Shown here: positions 21,893 to 35,502 of the stretch, in pieces
Position numbering within the stretch: position 1 is the first letter of the stretch
Layout: every line of letters begins with the position of its first letter
Assembly: GCA_022266195.1 (NCBI GenBank)
Contig: WHVY01000001.1
Span: 9,486,001 to 9,550,000 of the forward strand
Direction of reading: 5' to 3'
Source: Tetranychus cinnabarinus
Taxonomy: Eukaryota; Arthropoda; Arachnida; Trombidiformes; Tetranychidae
DNA: 64,000 nt
Made by a program: the position numbers and the translations under genes
Notes under the pieces: generated by a model
What the model was told of the DNA's origin: nothing
Seen by the model: only the letters and a program-made list of their open reading frames with translations
The model's database searches: none

Positions 21893-24730
21893 ATTTACTA
21901 GTTTAATCATTTCCTGTTATCATCAAGACGGATGTATTATTAGATCTACTTATTTTTTGGATTATAAAAAATCAGCCTGACATCGACGTTTAATCATCAG
22001 CATTTTTACAATCATGACCCAAACGTTCATCTCTCTCATATTCTTAACCATCATCGTCTCCATCTTCACCACTATTAAAATAAAGTGAATAAATTAAACA
22101 CTGATTCGTATTTTTTCCAGGCAATCACAGGTTGATAGTAAAATTTTTCAAAAATTAATCCTTGAATCTCTTTTCAGCTACAAAAAATAGTTGTAAATTA
22201 ATCATTGGATTAATATATTGCATGTATTATCTTCATTATAACTTATATTTGTATTTCTTGAAAAACAGTCTAAATATTGACATTTGCACTTTGTTTTGTA
22301 AAGCTATACTTGACCAATCAACTTTGGTCACCTTCGCGTCAACCGTCAAATTAAACTATACAAGTTAAATTAAGAGTTATATCAAATATCATTGACCTGC
22401 TTAATATTAGTCAACACTCAATAAATCAAGACAAATCTTAAAAAAAAGTCTTAACAATTACTAACAATTGAAGAGCCAAACACACATGACAATCAATACT
22501 AAAATTAAGCCAAATTAAAATAGATAAACAAAATAAGTTAATAAATCAAATCAAATAGCCTAAATGCAATATAAGATACTAATGGAAATTAAAAAGGTGA
22601 AAACTTCAATTGACACTCGACTTAATAGTTGATATACGTGAAAGCAATTGTATTGATAGGTGTAATAGGAGTGAAAAGCGCAATAAATGAACAATTAAAT
22701 ATAATAATAATTTGAAAAGAGACATAATTATGATCATAATAATAAATAATAGCAATGATAATACAAAAAGGCAGAAACATTGTCAATTGTAAAAAGGTAA
22801 AAACAAACATTACCAAAAAGGATCAACTCTACTCACTATTGGCTGTTGATTTTAAGCACATACTCTTATCATCATTACAAGAGTCGATCCTATACCAAAT
22901 GTAGCTCCTCCTTATCATCATCATCACCATCATCATGATTGTTAACAAAAAAAGAGCATCATTTCCTTTTCCTTCTTCATCAACATATTTTGATTATCAA
23001 AGCAAGAAAAAGCAAAAGAGCAAAGCAAAAAAAAACAACATCGACAAGAGGAGAAACAAGGAAACACACAAAGTAAAAGTGTACCAACAGATTGATCACA
23101 ATTTGTCTTACAAAACTAAATTTAAAAGGCATCATCATCATCATCATCCATGATGATACAGAATGAAAGATGAAAAGAAAGGCTAAAAAAGATGAAAGTA
23201 AAAAAAAACACAAAACTCACTTATCCTCTTTCAGTAACAACAACATCATCATATGGATTGATTCCCATAGCATTAACAGGCTGACATAGTGGCAAATTAT
23301 TTGCAATAACAGGGAGAATGGATGATGAAAATGATGAAGATGAAGGTGGGGATGATGTGAGGAGGATCATTTGGTTACAACATTTGAAACCTCAGTTTAG
23401 TTACTGGCTTCTGGAAACAAATGATGCAGGAATGGGATGAAGATAATGAAGAAGACTGAGGAACATTAGAGTCTCATCATCATTTTTAATCATCATCATC
23501 ATTCTTTCGTCACTTTCTTGGTTATCATCATGAGATCCTGTGATTGGCTCCACAAGATGAGAGAGGGATAAAGAAAGGTAACAAAAACCCTGTGATGATC
23601 ATGATCATCCCTTTCAATGATAAAGATGAAGAAAGGAACTCAAGCCAATCTTTTTTGCTTTCTTCATTCTTCTCTCTCTTTCTCATCATTTACTTTTCAT
23701 CAAGATAGTTAGACAGGTAAATATTATAAAGCAAATTGTTAGAGAAATGGATGATAGAAATAGGATGATCATGATGATCAGTAAGATGATATAATTTGAT
23801 GATATGCTTTTTTAACCTCACCAAGAATGAAAATGTTGTTGGATTTTGCTCAATCCAAGTTGATGTTGTTATATTTTTGTTGATCTCATCAAGGAGAGAG
23901 TTAACAGTCAATCCTATAAGAATATATATATCAACAATTTAAAGATAATAATCTATTCAAATATCATCATTTTCAATATTTTTCATCATCTTTCTTTCCC
24001 TTTCGCCATCATCATCATCTTTTTCCGTTTAAAATCAAATCTACTTTCCTTCATATTTTGTTTGTTTACATCTTCAATCTCTCTATTGACTTGTCTTCAA
24101 TCACTTATCAACCATTGATTTAAAGTTCACAACTAAATCATCATCTTGTTCATCATTTACAGATTTACATTTTCATTTTAACTTTCAAGCAAACCTTAAA
24201 TCGCAAAGGTAAGTTCAATGTTTCTTTACAATTTTTCATTAAACATTATAATAGTTAAGCAACAACAACATTCAATCCCAGTCAACATTAAACAACATTT
24301 AGTTTGATTGCAAGTTTAGTCATTTGGTTCAATTGTGTTTCAACTTTAAGATAATTTAATATTTTAATTGAGTCAACTCTTGATCGTTTCTGTGTGTTGG
24401 TTAATTTTGTTTTTGTCGTCTTTACAGTTGAATGTGCACATTGAATGGGACAACAAGATGAATCCCAGTAAATCCATATTAATGGAGATTCCCTGTTAAA
24501 CCTATGGAAAAACGTAAGACTCAAAAAAAGTGACAAAATTAATTCAATCGGTTCATCCAATTACATATTGATTGCTATTCATTTTAGTTTTCATTATTTA
24601 ATAATCTATCATTTTGTCTATCATAATAACATCAACAATCATGAAATTAACAATCCAACAATCGTAACCATATTTAAAACCCTTTTAACGTTTATAACAA
24701 TCAACTTTAACCAAACCAAATACACCTTCA
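21893..24730. other. Intergenic, low-complexity, upstream of dsf
   Basis: No gene recognised. It contains CAT/ATG trinucleotide tracts (for example 22,913-22,937 and 23,131-23,156), poly-purine stretches and many short chance frames rich in His or Met. It presumably includes the nuclear receptor promoter and any 5' untranslated exon. Confidence 0.5.
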
Positions 24731-27700
24731 ATGTTAATAGGAGACAGACTTCTTGATATTCCTTGTCGTGTTTGCGGCGATCGTAGTTCAGGTAAACATT
24801 ACGGTATTTACTCATGTGACGGTAAGTTGATCACTTGATTGGCCAATTTAAACACATTAATCTAATTGATGTAAAATTGATTCGATTGTTTAGGTTGCTC
24901 TGGATTTTTTAAACGAAGTATTCATCGTAATCGTGTTTATACTTGTAAAGCTCAAGGGGAAGCTCATTCAAAGTGTCCAATTGATAAAACTCATCGCAAT
25001 CAATGTCGAGCTTGTAGACTCAAGAAATGCTTTGAAGCTCAAATGAATAAAGATGGTAAGTTCACATTTTATCAAAACTTAACAACTGACATTTCGATAT
25101 TCTTGATCCCATCCCAGCCTCTATTTACATGATTATGGATAAGATTTAAACTTGAACTCAGTCCAGTAACAAATCAAACTAGATTAGCATCGATACGTTC
25201 ATTAATTTGAAATCTTCTGATTGCCATTCAATCAAATCTGCAACTCCAAAGAAACGAAACAAACCAATCCAATGTGACATTACATTTAATTTTTGTGGGT
25301 AAATGTGAAAATGAAAATCTCTGAAGTCTTGTGAATCTTTACATTCCGAAATTGATAAACACAGAAAATTAATTCACTAGTAGATTTATAGTAGATTTAG
25401 GTTGACTTAGAAAATTAAAGAAAATAAAATATTTCAGAGATGAAAGATTTGAATAATTGAACTCTAAATGATGGATATTGATTGAAACAAATGAAAAAAA
25501 GCCAAAAGTAATCAAACTGAAAACAATGACCTTAACATTTAACAAATTAGAGGGAGCCACGAAAAAAATTAACCGCAATTTTTAATCTCAATTAGCTTGA
25601 TTTCAAGCAAAAAATGAACAATAACAAGATAGTGATTCGTCAAAATTCATCTCTGAATTACAATGAGCAATGATCTGATTGAAAATTATCATTGGTGTTA
25701 AAACAGCAATATCAATAAAAACTTTTATTGAAACAAAGTTAACAAATTTTCAGTTCTCATGTCTTCATTACAATGTAACTATAAAAGGTTCAATCTTTAA
25801 GAAAGGTAAAACTTGAACTAATAAGTCAAATTATTGATCAACATCACAATTAGCAGAGGATATTTTGTCAATTAAGAGGAAACTTTCCTTTGACTAATCA
25901 TTAAGCCAAAAAGTCATTTAGTTTTTTGCCGTTACTGTAATTATTGTAAATTATTGTAACCAAAGAAACAATGAAAATGATTGAAAAACAAAAAAAAAAG
26001 ATGTAAAATTGAATCAAAATTGTAAACAGAAGGTTAATTTTTCTCTATTGACAATTGATTAGCTGCTTTGAACTACATAAGATGATAATCCTGCATCAAT
26101 TGAATTGATACAAAAATGGATTGAAAATTAAATGTAAAATGGGACAAAAAAGCCAAGTTAAACATTGAAAGTTGAACTGATGCTTGAGATTGTACAAGAT
26201 TAAATATCAAATGTAAGTGTTAAAATGAATGGGTGCGACAAAGATGAGGATAAAGATGAAATGGTGAAAATGAAGAAGAAGAAGATGAAGAAAAGTAGAA
26301 GTGAAAGGAAACTTTTTGATCCATCTAATATAATTGGATTAACGGTCATCAAGTTAACCAGGTTAAAAGGTATAAGGTCAACTGATACCTCTTCACGGCT
26401 TATCATCTTGAACAACATCATCTTTGGTCTCTCTTTGATGTTGTTGATCATGATCATCATCCATATAAAAAGGTTGTTAAAGCAAGACTTTGAATGTTCA
26501 TCTTTTCAACTGAAGTAACGGTAAATCCAACCATGGGAATGAAACCATCAGTTGTTGAAGCAACCTTTATCAACATCAATATATTACAAAGTGCATCTCT
26601 CTTCCCTCTTTTTTTCATCCTAATCATCATCTCAGTCTAAGACAAGGAAAGATAAAAAGATTCCCATTATTCAGGGAAACCATTTTTTCTCCTCTTCTTC
26701 ACAAGATTCGGATGATTGAGTTGCAATGTAATTTAGAGTCTGAGCTTGAAATAGGGGTTCATCTTGATCTTCCCAGTTTACATGATGCCGCAAGGATTCA
26801 CCTTGATGTAGACCAAAATTATGAAAAGTTTAACTCTATTTTTTTGCGTCTCTTTTCATCCTTTTTTACATCCTCATCACTTTGATGTTACTTTTTTTAT
26901 GATCACGCCTTGTTCCTCCTCCTTTTTACCTCTCATTTTGTTTCCCTCATGCTTTGATTGTTTTAACTGTTCAGTAGCTTTATCATCATGGATTAACTGA
27001 TCCTTCATCTTCATCTTTTTTTTGCTGTTCCGCATCACTCAACTCTCTTGTTAATATGTTAATTCCGGGTGAATCTAACAAATCGCACTTTTGTTTTCAA
27101 AGGTTGCCTTATTGTTAACTTCCCACGAATTGTACAAATGTTATCTAATCATCATCTAATCAATTGGTAATCATCTTGTATCAACTTTGAATGCTTAAGG
27201 CCATTGAAAGTCCACTTTTGTTTGCCCACTTTCAGTAAAAGTGAAAACCTCAAACCAGAAGTGAATGGAAACCAATTTTTATTGATACTCACATTCAATG
27301 ATAACACTGAATTTTGTCTCTCTTTTCTTGATTCAACCTTTCAAGTAAACTCAATCATTATCAATATCAATCAGGTTAAGATCAGGGTGAGGGATAAAGC
27401 AAACAAAAGTAACAATTACATTAAAAGTGAGGTTCAATTGGTAAAACAAATCAATGGTTTTCCCAATGAAAGCCAATGGTTAGTGTTAAATCAACTGTAC
27501 AGATCTGAAATGTTTCAAACAATCAAGACTTCTTGCTTCGACTATTTCAACTCTTTGTTAATCAAACTGTAAACCTTGAATAATTTAATGATTGTTATAA
27601 GATGAGCAGCTAAAGGTGTTCGTACAAAAAGCAAAAAGGTAAACATTAATGTTGATGCAAAATGAACATGTTAATGGTTATGAATGTAATATATTTATAA

Positions 27701-30700
27701 TTATCTTCATTTATCATTTACTTTTTTCATTTTATTCATTTCAATTAACTGTTAATCAATTGATTAATAAATACAAAATATAAATGTTTTTAATGGATGA
27801 CAAAAATAATGAAGAAACAAAGAAAGAGAAGTAAAAAAATTGGATCCAAATTTTTGAGCTTTTCAAGTAGCTTTACCTTATGAAACGCAAAATATCATTC
27901 ATAAGTTATCTTTATCACGCTAACTTGTCCAAACTTATTACTTTTCTTGTTTCGACGTTCAATTGTTATAATCATTTATGACTCTAAATTGTAGTTAAAT
28001 GTTCAAACATTGGCGAGACACGAATCTTCATGATTCATTTGATGATTATAATGCTCATCCTAATGACGATTTAACGTTGTTGTTAAACACAAAAAGATGA
28101 ACCCAAAACAAAAACAAAAACATTACCCAAAAAAAACTGAACATCAACCTTTAATTGTAGCTTATGAATGATGATGATGAGGTGATGATGAGAAGCAAAA
28201 AAGTCACAAATTCATCTAAAGATGAACTTTTCTGGCTATGATAATAAACATTGATTGATCAAAAGACTTGAGTTTTTTGGTTGGCATTTCAGTTTTGCAT
28301 TTTCATCTCTTTACAATTCATTTTGTCTCATTTATTTCACCTCATTATTATCATGTTATTTTACTGAGGGATAAATAGATGTGTAAATGTGTTGAATGTT
28401 AACAAAGGATTAAATAATATTAACGGTTAATAGAAGAGGTAAAGTTTAATGTAATTATGATGATATTAATGTAATGGTGATGGATAGAGTGTTGGGTAAA
28501 TAGACAGTTTTTTGATTGTCTAGTATTTGCTTCAATGACTCTTTGGTGGAGTTGAACAGTCAGTTAAACAATCAACATTTGAAGAACCAATTAACATGAA
28601 TATAACATTGATAATAAAGAGTTTTATTCAATTGGACAAATGATAATGATCATGTCTTTTTTTATTCAGATTGAAATATAAAAACAACTGATCCAGAGAA
28701 GAGGTTAGAGTCACTGTTTGCACAATTAAAAGCATTCAAATGCAAACTATCAAGTAACACTAAGCCATTTAACATTAATAAATACGGAAGTATTAAGCCT
28801 ATATTTGACCTCATCTTTTATCACTTATCATCATCCTCCTGATTTATCCTTAACTTCATCCCTGGCTTCGTCCCTTTCATTTTTTGCCTCTTCTCTTCCT
28901 ATACACAAAAAAATGAGGTTCCTGTTTGTTGTTATAGGATGTTACAAGTGTTGAATTGATAATTCAAATGTAATGGAATTTAAAATTAATAGTTTACTAA
29001 TCAGTTCAATTTAAAACGGTTATAATCCATAGTTAGACGGATTATTTTAAGCCTTTTGAATTTCGCTCCTTAATAAAGTTGTAGAGGGAAAAGGCTTATG
29101 ACTTATGCAAATCATGTTTTTTTGTTTTAAATTGAAAAGTGTTGATTTATTTATTGTTGATATTTTATTGATATCATCCATATTATTGATATCATTGATA
29201 TTTTATTGATATGTGGTTTAAGTGTAATTAATGTGTTAGTGAAATTGTTAAGTTGTCAGTTTAATTAAAATGGTTAAATTGAAGAAAGCTTTACGATTCT
29301 TCGCAGCTTGGTTTCTTTACCATTTTCATCTTTTGCTTTGATTTGTATCTGTGATCTTTTGAATTGTTAATGTCATTATCGATTGTTTGGATCTTTGTGG
29401 TCAACCGTAAGTAAGTAATTTAGATCAACTATTAAAATTGTGAGCGTTGGAATGGCTTACAAGTCCATTAGAAGGTTGCTCTGTTTCGCATTAAAAAGTA
29501 AAAAGATATCTTTACTTACATTTCTTGGAAATGAAAAACTCAATTTTTCATGTATAAAGCTATGAGAAGGAGAAAAATTCTATATTCTTAAGAATTGTGA
29601 GACTTTTATAGGGTTTATCTTACCTTCTGATATAAAGTTAAGTTACAGTATTTTAACGCTATAAACATTATCTTCTGCTTTTAAATCAGTCACAAATGTA
29701 TAATGTTCATCTTTTATCGGCTTACTTTTTCACTCGTGAAAAACCTATTGAACCATTTCATTGATTTATCAGCCTACAAATTGAAACAATAACGTTAGAT
29801 TATTCAACTGTATCTAAATTTTGTATTTACTCAATTTTAATTAATCTGATTTCTTTTCTTTTTTCTAACTGATCACTAGCTGTACAACATGAAAGAGGAC
29901 CACGTAAACCAAAGTTGAAAGAAGGTTCATCGTCAGCATCATCGATAGAAAGTCATCAAGGTCTTCATCACCATTCTCACCATATTTCACATCATCACCA
30001 TCATCATCTTCATCACCATTCACGGTCTTCTCCTTCATCAGTTGGAAATACAATTACTAAACCCTTTCCAATCAAATTGGAAGGACGATTGCTGAGCAAA
30101 CTACACCATCATCATCACCAACAACATCCCCTTCAACAATCACATCGACAATCTTCACCAGTTATTCAAATAACGTCACTGACTTCAGGAGGATCTCACC
30201 CTCATTCTCATCCTCCTCCACCTCCTCAATCACTACCTCCACCTCCACCACCTCTTGTTTCAGTATCAACTAACGGTTCTACGGTTGAGATGAATGACCC
30301 AACATTGAATGGTGGTTCATCATCATCATCATCATTATTTGGATCTAATGGCACCACAAGTAAACCCTCAGATGTAAGCTTAACTTCAACATCATCTTCA
30401 TCACACAATAGTGTTTCCACACCAACATCAACCTCATTCATCGATGAAACTGCCAATCATCCCGGATTACTTCAGATGCTGCTCAATGCTGAAAAGTCGC
30501 AAGAAGTTATCTGGTCAAATCTTCGTTACGCAGGTCCAGGTCACCCAATAACTCGCCCTAGTTTTCCATACATTGGTACAAATAACTTTGGACGGATTTT
30601 TGATGAATCAGGTTTACCCAATCCAGCATCTTTTATGATTCCTAGCTTTTTCTCCTCGTCTTGCCCTTTATTAACTGGAACCAATGTCATACCATTAACC

Positions 30701-33000
30701 AGTACAGGTGAAATTGCAAATGAAAGTGATCTCAAATCTCGCGAACCTGTTCCAAGGCCAATTCCAATAGCTCAACTATCAGCCCCATTAGCACATTTAC
30801 CCAAACCATTTATTGGTCATTGGGATTCAGTTCAAGAAATAACTGCTCGACTACTTTTTATGGTTATCCGATGGATTAAAAGTTTACCAACATTCCGAAC
30901 GTTATCCAAAAATGATCAGGTAAGGTTCATTTCAAATCAGAGCAAAATAAATAACAGAAAACAAATTTATTAATTATGTAATACAGCAAGTTTTACCACA
31001 ATATTAGATTAATGTTTGACTTGTTTAATATCAGCTGTAAATCATTGTTTTGAGCATCAAATGACATTACAAAGAGAAGAGTGATTGTATCAATCCATCA
31101 ACTTTAAATAATTAATTTTCTGCTCTACCGTGTTTCCAATACATCTTCCTTTTGTCTTGGGCAATTAAATAATTGTTTTACTTTCTCAATGAAATGATTG
31201 AATAAATCTGTTCAATGGAGATAATAGAATGAAACCTTGTTTTCTTTTAATTTGCTTCTCCTATTTACTGGCAATTTGATAACAGCCATTTACTTCTCAT
31301 CATTGAACATTACCTTGTAAACATCATTTCTGCTCTTTATCTCTATTCTTCCTTTGTTATCATCTCTTCTGTTCTTATTTTTCTTGTCTGCCTTTAATTG
31401 ATTGCCTTGAGGCCAAACAAATGACCTTAATGGTCATCTTCATCTGTAATGGACGATGTTAGTATAAAAGGTGATGATACTGTTGTTACTAGTGGGCAGG
31501 GTAAGAATTAGTTAAATGTTGATAATAGTAAATCAATTAAGATGAGAAAAGGTTGGATCATGTGTAAAAGAGTAAAAGGAAGAAAAGGGAAGAAGAAAGA
31601 CGATGATTGGTTAGAAGATATGAGACCTGGAAAAGTGGATGACTTTGAATGACTTGAATATATATCTGTTTCAAGATCTGAAGAGAAGCTTTTATCAGAC
31701 ATTCTCATTCCATTTGGAGTCACAATAGGAATCAGGAAGCATGAAACAACGATCAGCAAAACTAAGTAGTAATCGAGGATGATCGAAGATGATGAACATG
31801 AAGATGATAAAAGATCCATCTGATCAAGAGTTAACATTGATATTGATGGAAAAGGCAAGCAAGAACAAAAAAAAGATGGTGTTAAATGTGTGATGATGCT
31901 TGAAGAGGGAGAGAGGAAAAAAGGAACACGAAAAGGTTTTATTGAACAAGAATGAGTTGCTTGGATGATGATGATGGATATGATGAAGGAGTTGAAAAAT
32001 AGAACATCAAAGAATAGCATAAGAACATTCATCATAACGATAATCTTTCAACATATGGTATTTCACACGAATATAGCTATTACTTTGATAATAATATTAT
32101 AACAAAACGGTAGCCCTTTCATTTTGTTGCTACTCATCTTTCATTCATTTTCAACTTCAATTACTCTTCTCTTTACCTTCCCTTTTCAATCTTTCATCTG
32201 GTAAAACAAAACATAATTGTAATTAAAATGATATGTTATGAAAATAGAGGGCGAAAGTGTTAATCGGTTTACCAATAAATTGCTGGAAATAACTTAAAAT
32301 GACTCTAAATACTTCAAATTGAGTTTAGCTTTACTCCACTTTTTATATCATTCACATTGATGTACTAAATTAATAAATGATTTGATTTCTTTTCCTTGTA
32401 GATTACATTGCTTGAAGATTCTTGGAAAGATCTGTTTCTCTTGAATATGGCTCAATGGTCAGTTACCTTTGATGTCGTCTCACCAACCTCTCCTGGTGGA
32501 CCAAGCTATGTTAATCGTGCAATAATCCAAAGTAAAGCAACTGATAACCCTGAGATGTCAATTGATGTGCAATATATTCAAGAGATAATGAGAAGATTCC
32601 GTCAATTATCACCTGATGGAACTGAATGCAGCTGTTTAAAAGCTGTTGTTCTTTTTCGACCAGGTAAGTTGATATAATTTAATCCATCGTATTTAGTCTC
32701 ATTGAACTAATTTTTTTACTTTTTTATATCTTTTTTTTCCAACCAGAATCAATCCGTTTATGTGATGTTCATCCAGTTGAAATGCAACAAGATCAAGCTC
32801 AGTGTGTACTAAGTGATTATGTCAGACATAAATATCAACGCCAACCAACCAGATTCGGTCGATTATTATTAATTCTTCCTTGTCTCCGGACAATTTCATC
32901 AACAACGGTGGAGAAACTTTTCTTCCGTGAAACTATCGGAGAAATACCAATCGAGAAAATATTAGTAGATATGTATCACATGGAGAAAGCTGATGGTTAA
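24731..33000 (+). CDS. dsf: Nuclear receptor NR2E, dissatisfaction orthologue
   Basis: Five exons, 24,731-24,821, 24,894-25,055, 29,880-30,919, 32,402-32,663 and 32,747-33,000, are all in phase and give 602 residues. The DNA-binding domain (residues 12 to about 80) has CRVCGDRSSGKHYGIYSC, the P-box CDGCSG, FFKRSIHRNRVYTCK and CRACRLKKCF, followed by the NR2E signature NKDAVQHERGPRKPK. CSG rather than CAG in the P-box and SIHR rather than SIRR place it with dsf, not tailless. The hinge (about 90-395) is long and His/Ser/Pro-rich, as in fly dsf. The ligand-binding domain (about 395-600) runs from WDSVQEITARLLF through LLEDSWKDLFLLNMAQW and RFRQLSPDGTE to LFFRETIGEIPIEKILVDMY. In flies dsf controls sex-specific neural development and courtship. 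The exon 2-3 intron is 4.8 kb. The start is the only ATG in frame before the domain. Confidence 0.95.
25056..29879. other. Large intron of dsf
   Basis: An AT-rich intron between the DNA-binding and hinge exons. A 122-codon frame at 27,204-27,572 has no recognisable domain and is not annotated as a gene. TGATAT/ATATCA-rich tracts occur near 29,150-29,215. It is a likely site for regulatory elements, but I can name none. Confidence 0.6.
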
Positions 33001-33394
33001 CTCTTCTCTTACTCCCAACTCTAGTCAATTGAAATTATGCCCATTTTAACTTATTTACATAATGTTTCTCTCGACCACTTTTCCACTTTTCCTCATTTTA
33101 ACCTTTTCTTGCTTTCAAGGGTCTCAGGATTGTGGGATTAACATCCTTTTATCTAGTTAATTTAAACAACTCATTAAAAAAATGAACTTAATTGTATAGA
33201 ATTCATCATTATATAATTTAGATTGTAACAATATTGACAAACTGATTTTGATCCTTTATCTAACATCTCATTACACTTTTTTGAAACTAGTAAAGTTTGA
33301 ATTCTTTACATACATAAAGATATTAATAAGTATGGTTAAAGTACACATAAAATATTAAACTTTAATATATAGTATCAATGTATAATATAAAGAA

Positions 33395-35502
33395 TTACAT
33401 TCCACTATAAGCTGGTCCACCACCACCTTCAGGAGTAACCCAATTGATATTTTGACTGGGATCTTTAATATCACAAGTTTTACAATGAATACAATTTTGT
33501 GCATTAATCACAAGATGCTTTCCGTCCCCGCTTTCATTTTCAACATATTCATATACACCTAATTGGAAAAAGAAAAAGTTATTATAATTTTAAATAGCAA
33601 TTGGACAACAAAACTGATAGAAATATACTAACCAGCAGGACAAAATCTTTGTTCGGGACCGTCATAAATGGCTAAATTTTGAGCAACTGGAACTTTATCA
33701 TCACGTAAAGTTAAATGGGCTGGTTGGTCACCTTCATGGTTAGTTCCAGTCAGAGCAACAGATGATAACAAGTCAAAAGTTACTTTACCATCAGGCTTTG
33801 GATAATCAATTGGTTGGCATTCTTTAGCTGGCTTCAATTTGGCAGAGTCTGTACCACCATGGGAAAAAGTCCATGGTTCTTTACCTCGTAAAATTAACTG
33901 CGAGAATCCAGTATAAATCATTGTACCAAAAACACCGAGAGGGTTATGGAAGGAAGGTCTAACATTTCTGACCGAGTAAAGTTCATCCCAAACCCAACTC
34001 TCCCTTAGATCTTTCTCATATCGACTGGGTTCAAAACCAGAGGATAAATTGTCGCTATCAAATGCTTCAAAGATGGCATCAGCTGCTAGAATTCCACTCT
34101 TCATGGCATTATGAGTTCCCTTAATCTTAGGTACATTCATGAAACCAGGAGAACAACCAATAAGACATCCACCGGGCATTGTTAGTTTAGGTATAGATTG
34201 AATACCACCTTCATTTAAAGCTCGAGCTCCATAAGCTATTCTATTAGCTAAGGGATCATCGAAATATGATCTGACAGATGGATGAGTTTTAAATCTTTGA
34301 AATTCACGGAATGGACTCAGATAAGGATTTTGATAATCTAAGCCAACTACAAAGCCGACGGCAATCAGAGGAGTTTCTTCGTTTAAATGATACAAGAACG
34401 ATCCTCCATACGTGTGCTTGTCCAAAGGCCAACCAGTTGTATGCTCAATGGTACCTGGCTTGTGTTTTTCAGGATTGATTTCCCAAAGTTCCTTCAAACC
34501 TATACCATATGTTTGCGGTTCACAGTTGGCTCTAAAGTTGAATAGATAAACACAACAATGAATAGAACAATAATATATGATAAAGGCCAAAGTACAATAT
34601 AATTATAACGAGCTTATACAGCTTACCTTAAATTAAAATCACTATAAAGTCGTTTGGCAAGATGGCCATGACATCCTTCTGAAAATATTGTACATTTAGC
34701 TCGAATTTCCATTCCCCTTTCAAAGGAATCCTTTGGACTGCCGTCTTTGGCAATACCAACATCATTGGTAGCAATGCCTTCAATGTATCCTGCTTCGTTT
34801 TTTAAATATTCACTGGCTGCTATCCCAGTGTAAATATCAACACCAAGCTCTTCAGCGATCCCACCTAAAGAATAAAAAGAAAAGATATTTTATAATCTGT
34901 TGGTATTAATTAGACATAAATATATTATATCTACCTTGTTACTTACCTAGCCATTGGACTACGTGACCCAATCTGACAATGTAGTTTCCATGATTGTACA
35001 TAGGTAAAGATTTGAATATTGGAATGTTAAAAGCACTTTTCTCGGTTAAGTATCTAAAAATGTCTTTAGTTACAGGAGTCTTCAATGGTGAATCTCTTTC
35101 TTTCCAATCTGGGATTAATTCGTCTAAGGCTTTAGTCTCTATGCATGCACCACTTAGAGTGTGGCCACCCAATTCACTAGCCTTCTCGACAACAGTAACT
35201 TTAATCTCTTTATTAGATTTAGCTGCTAACTGCTTAAGTCTTATAGCAGCAGAGAGTCCAGCAGGACCTGCACCAACGATAACAACATCGGTTTCGTCTT
35301 GAACCCTTTCCATAGAAATATCTTTCCATCTTGGATCCAATTCTCTAGAATGAATGGAGTAATGAGTGGTAACATGTCCTTCTGAGGATGGTTCTTTAAC
35401 TGAATAATTGCGGATGAAATTGGTGGAAATTTGGCGAGACAACTTCAAACTTCTTAACCACATTTTTACAGAGCAAAATGAATTGAGGGTAGAATTTAAC
35501 AT
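33395..35502 (-). CDS. ETFDH: Electron transfer flavoprotein-ubiquinone oxidoreductase
   Basis: Four exons, 34,947-35,502, 34,627-34,864, 33,633-34,531 and 33,395-33,558, give 618 residues (human 617). It passes electrons from ETF to ubiquinone in the inner mitochondrial membrane, serving fatty-acid and amino-acid oxidation. The basic Ser/Arg-rich N-terminus (WLRSLKLSRQISTNFIRNYS) is a mitochondrial presequence; the ATG at codon 14 could also be the start. The FAD site is DVVIVGAGPAGLSAA (GAGPAG at 77-82). KLTMPGGCLIGCSPGFMNVP and KGTHNAMKSG are typical of the family. The 4Fe-4S ligands C562 (RFCPAG) and C587, C590, C593 (CIHCKTCDIKDP) are all present, at positions one off from human. It converges on dsf. 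Confidence 0.97.

Noticed and set aside
27204..27572. 122-codon open frame in the large dsf intron
   Set aside because: No domain, no splice partner, composition like the surrounding intron. Probably chance.
31508..32035. 175-codon minus-strand frame in the third dsf intron
   Set aside because: Made of Ser/Phe/Ile runs from a purine-rich simple-repeat stretch. No protein-like pattern.
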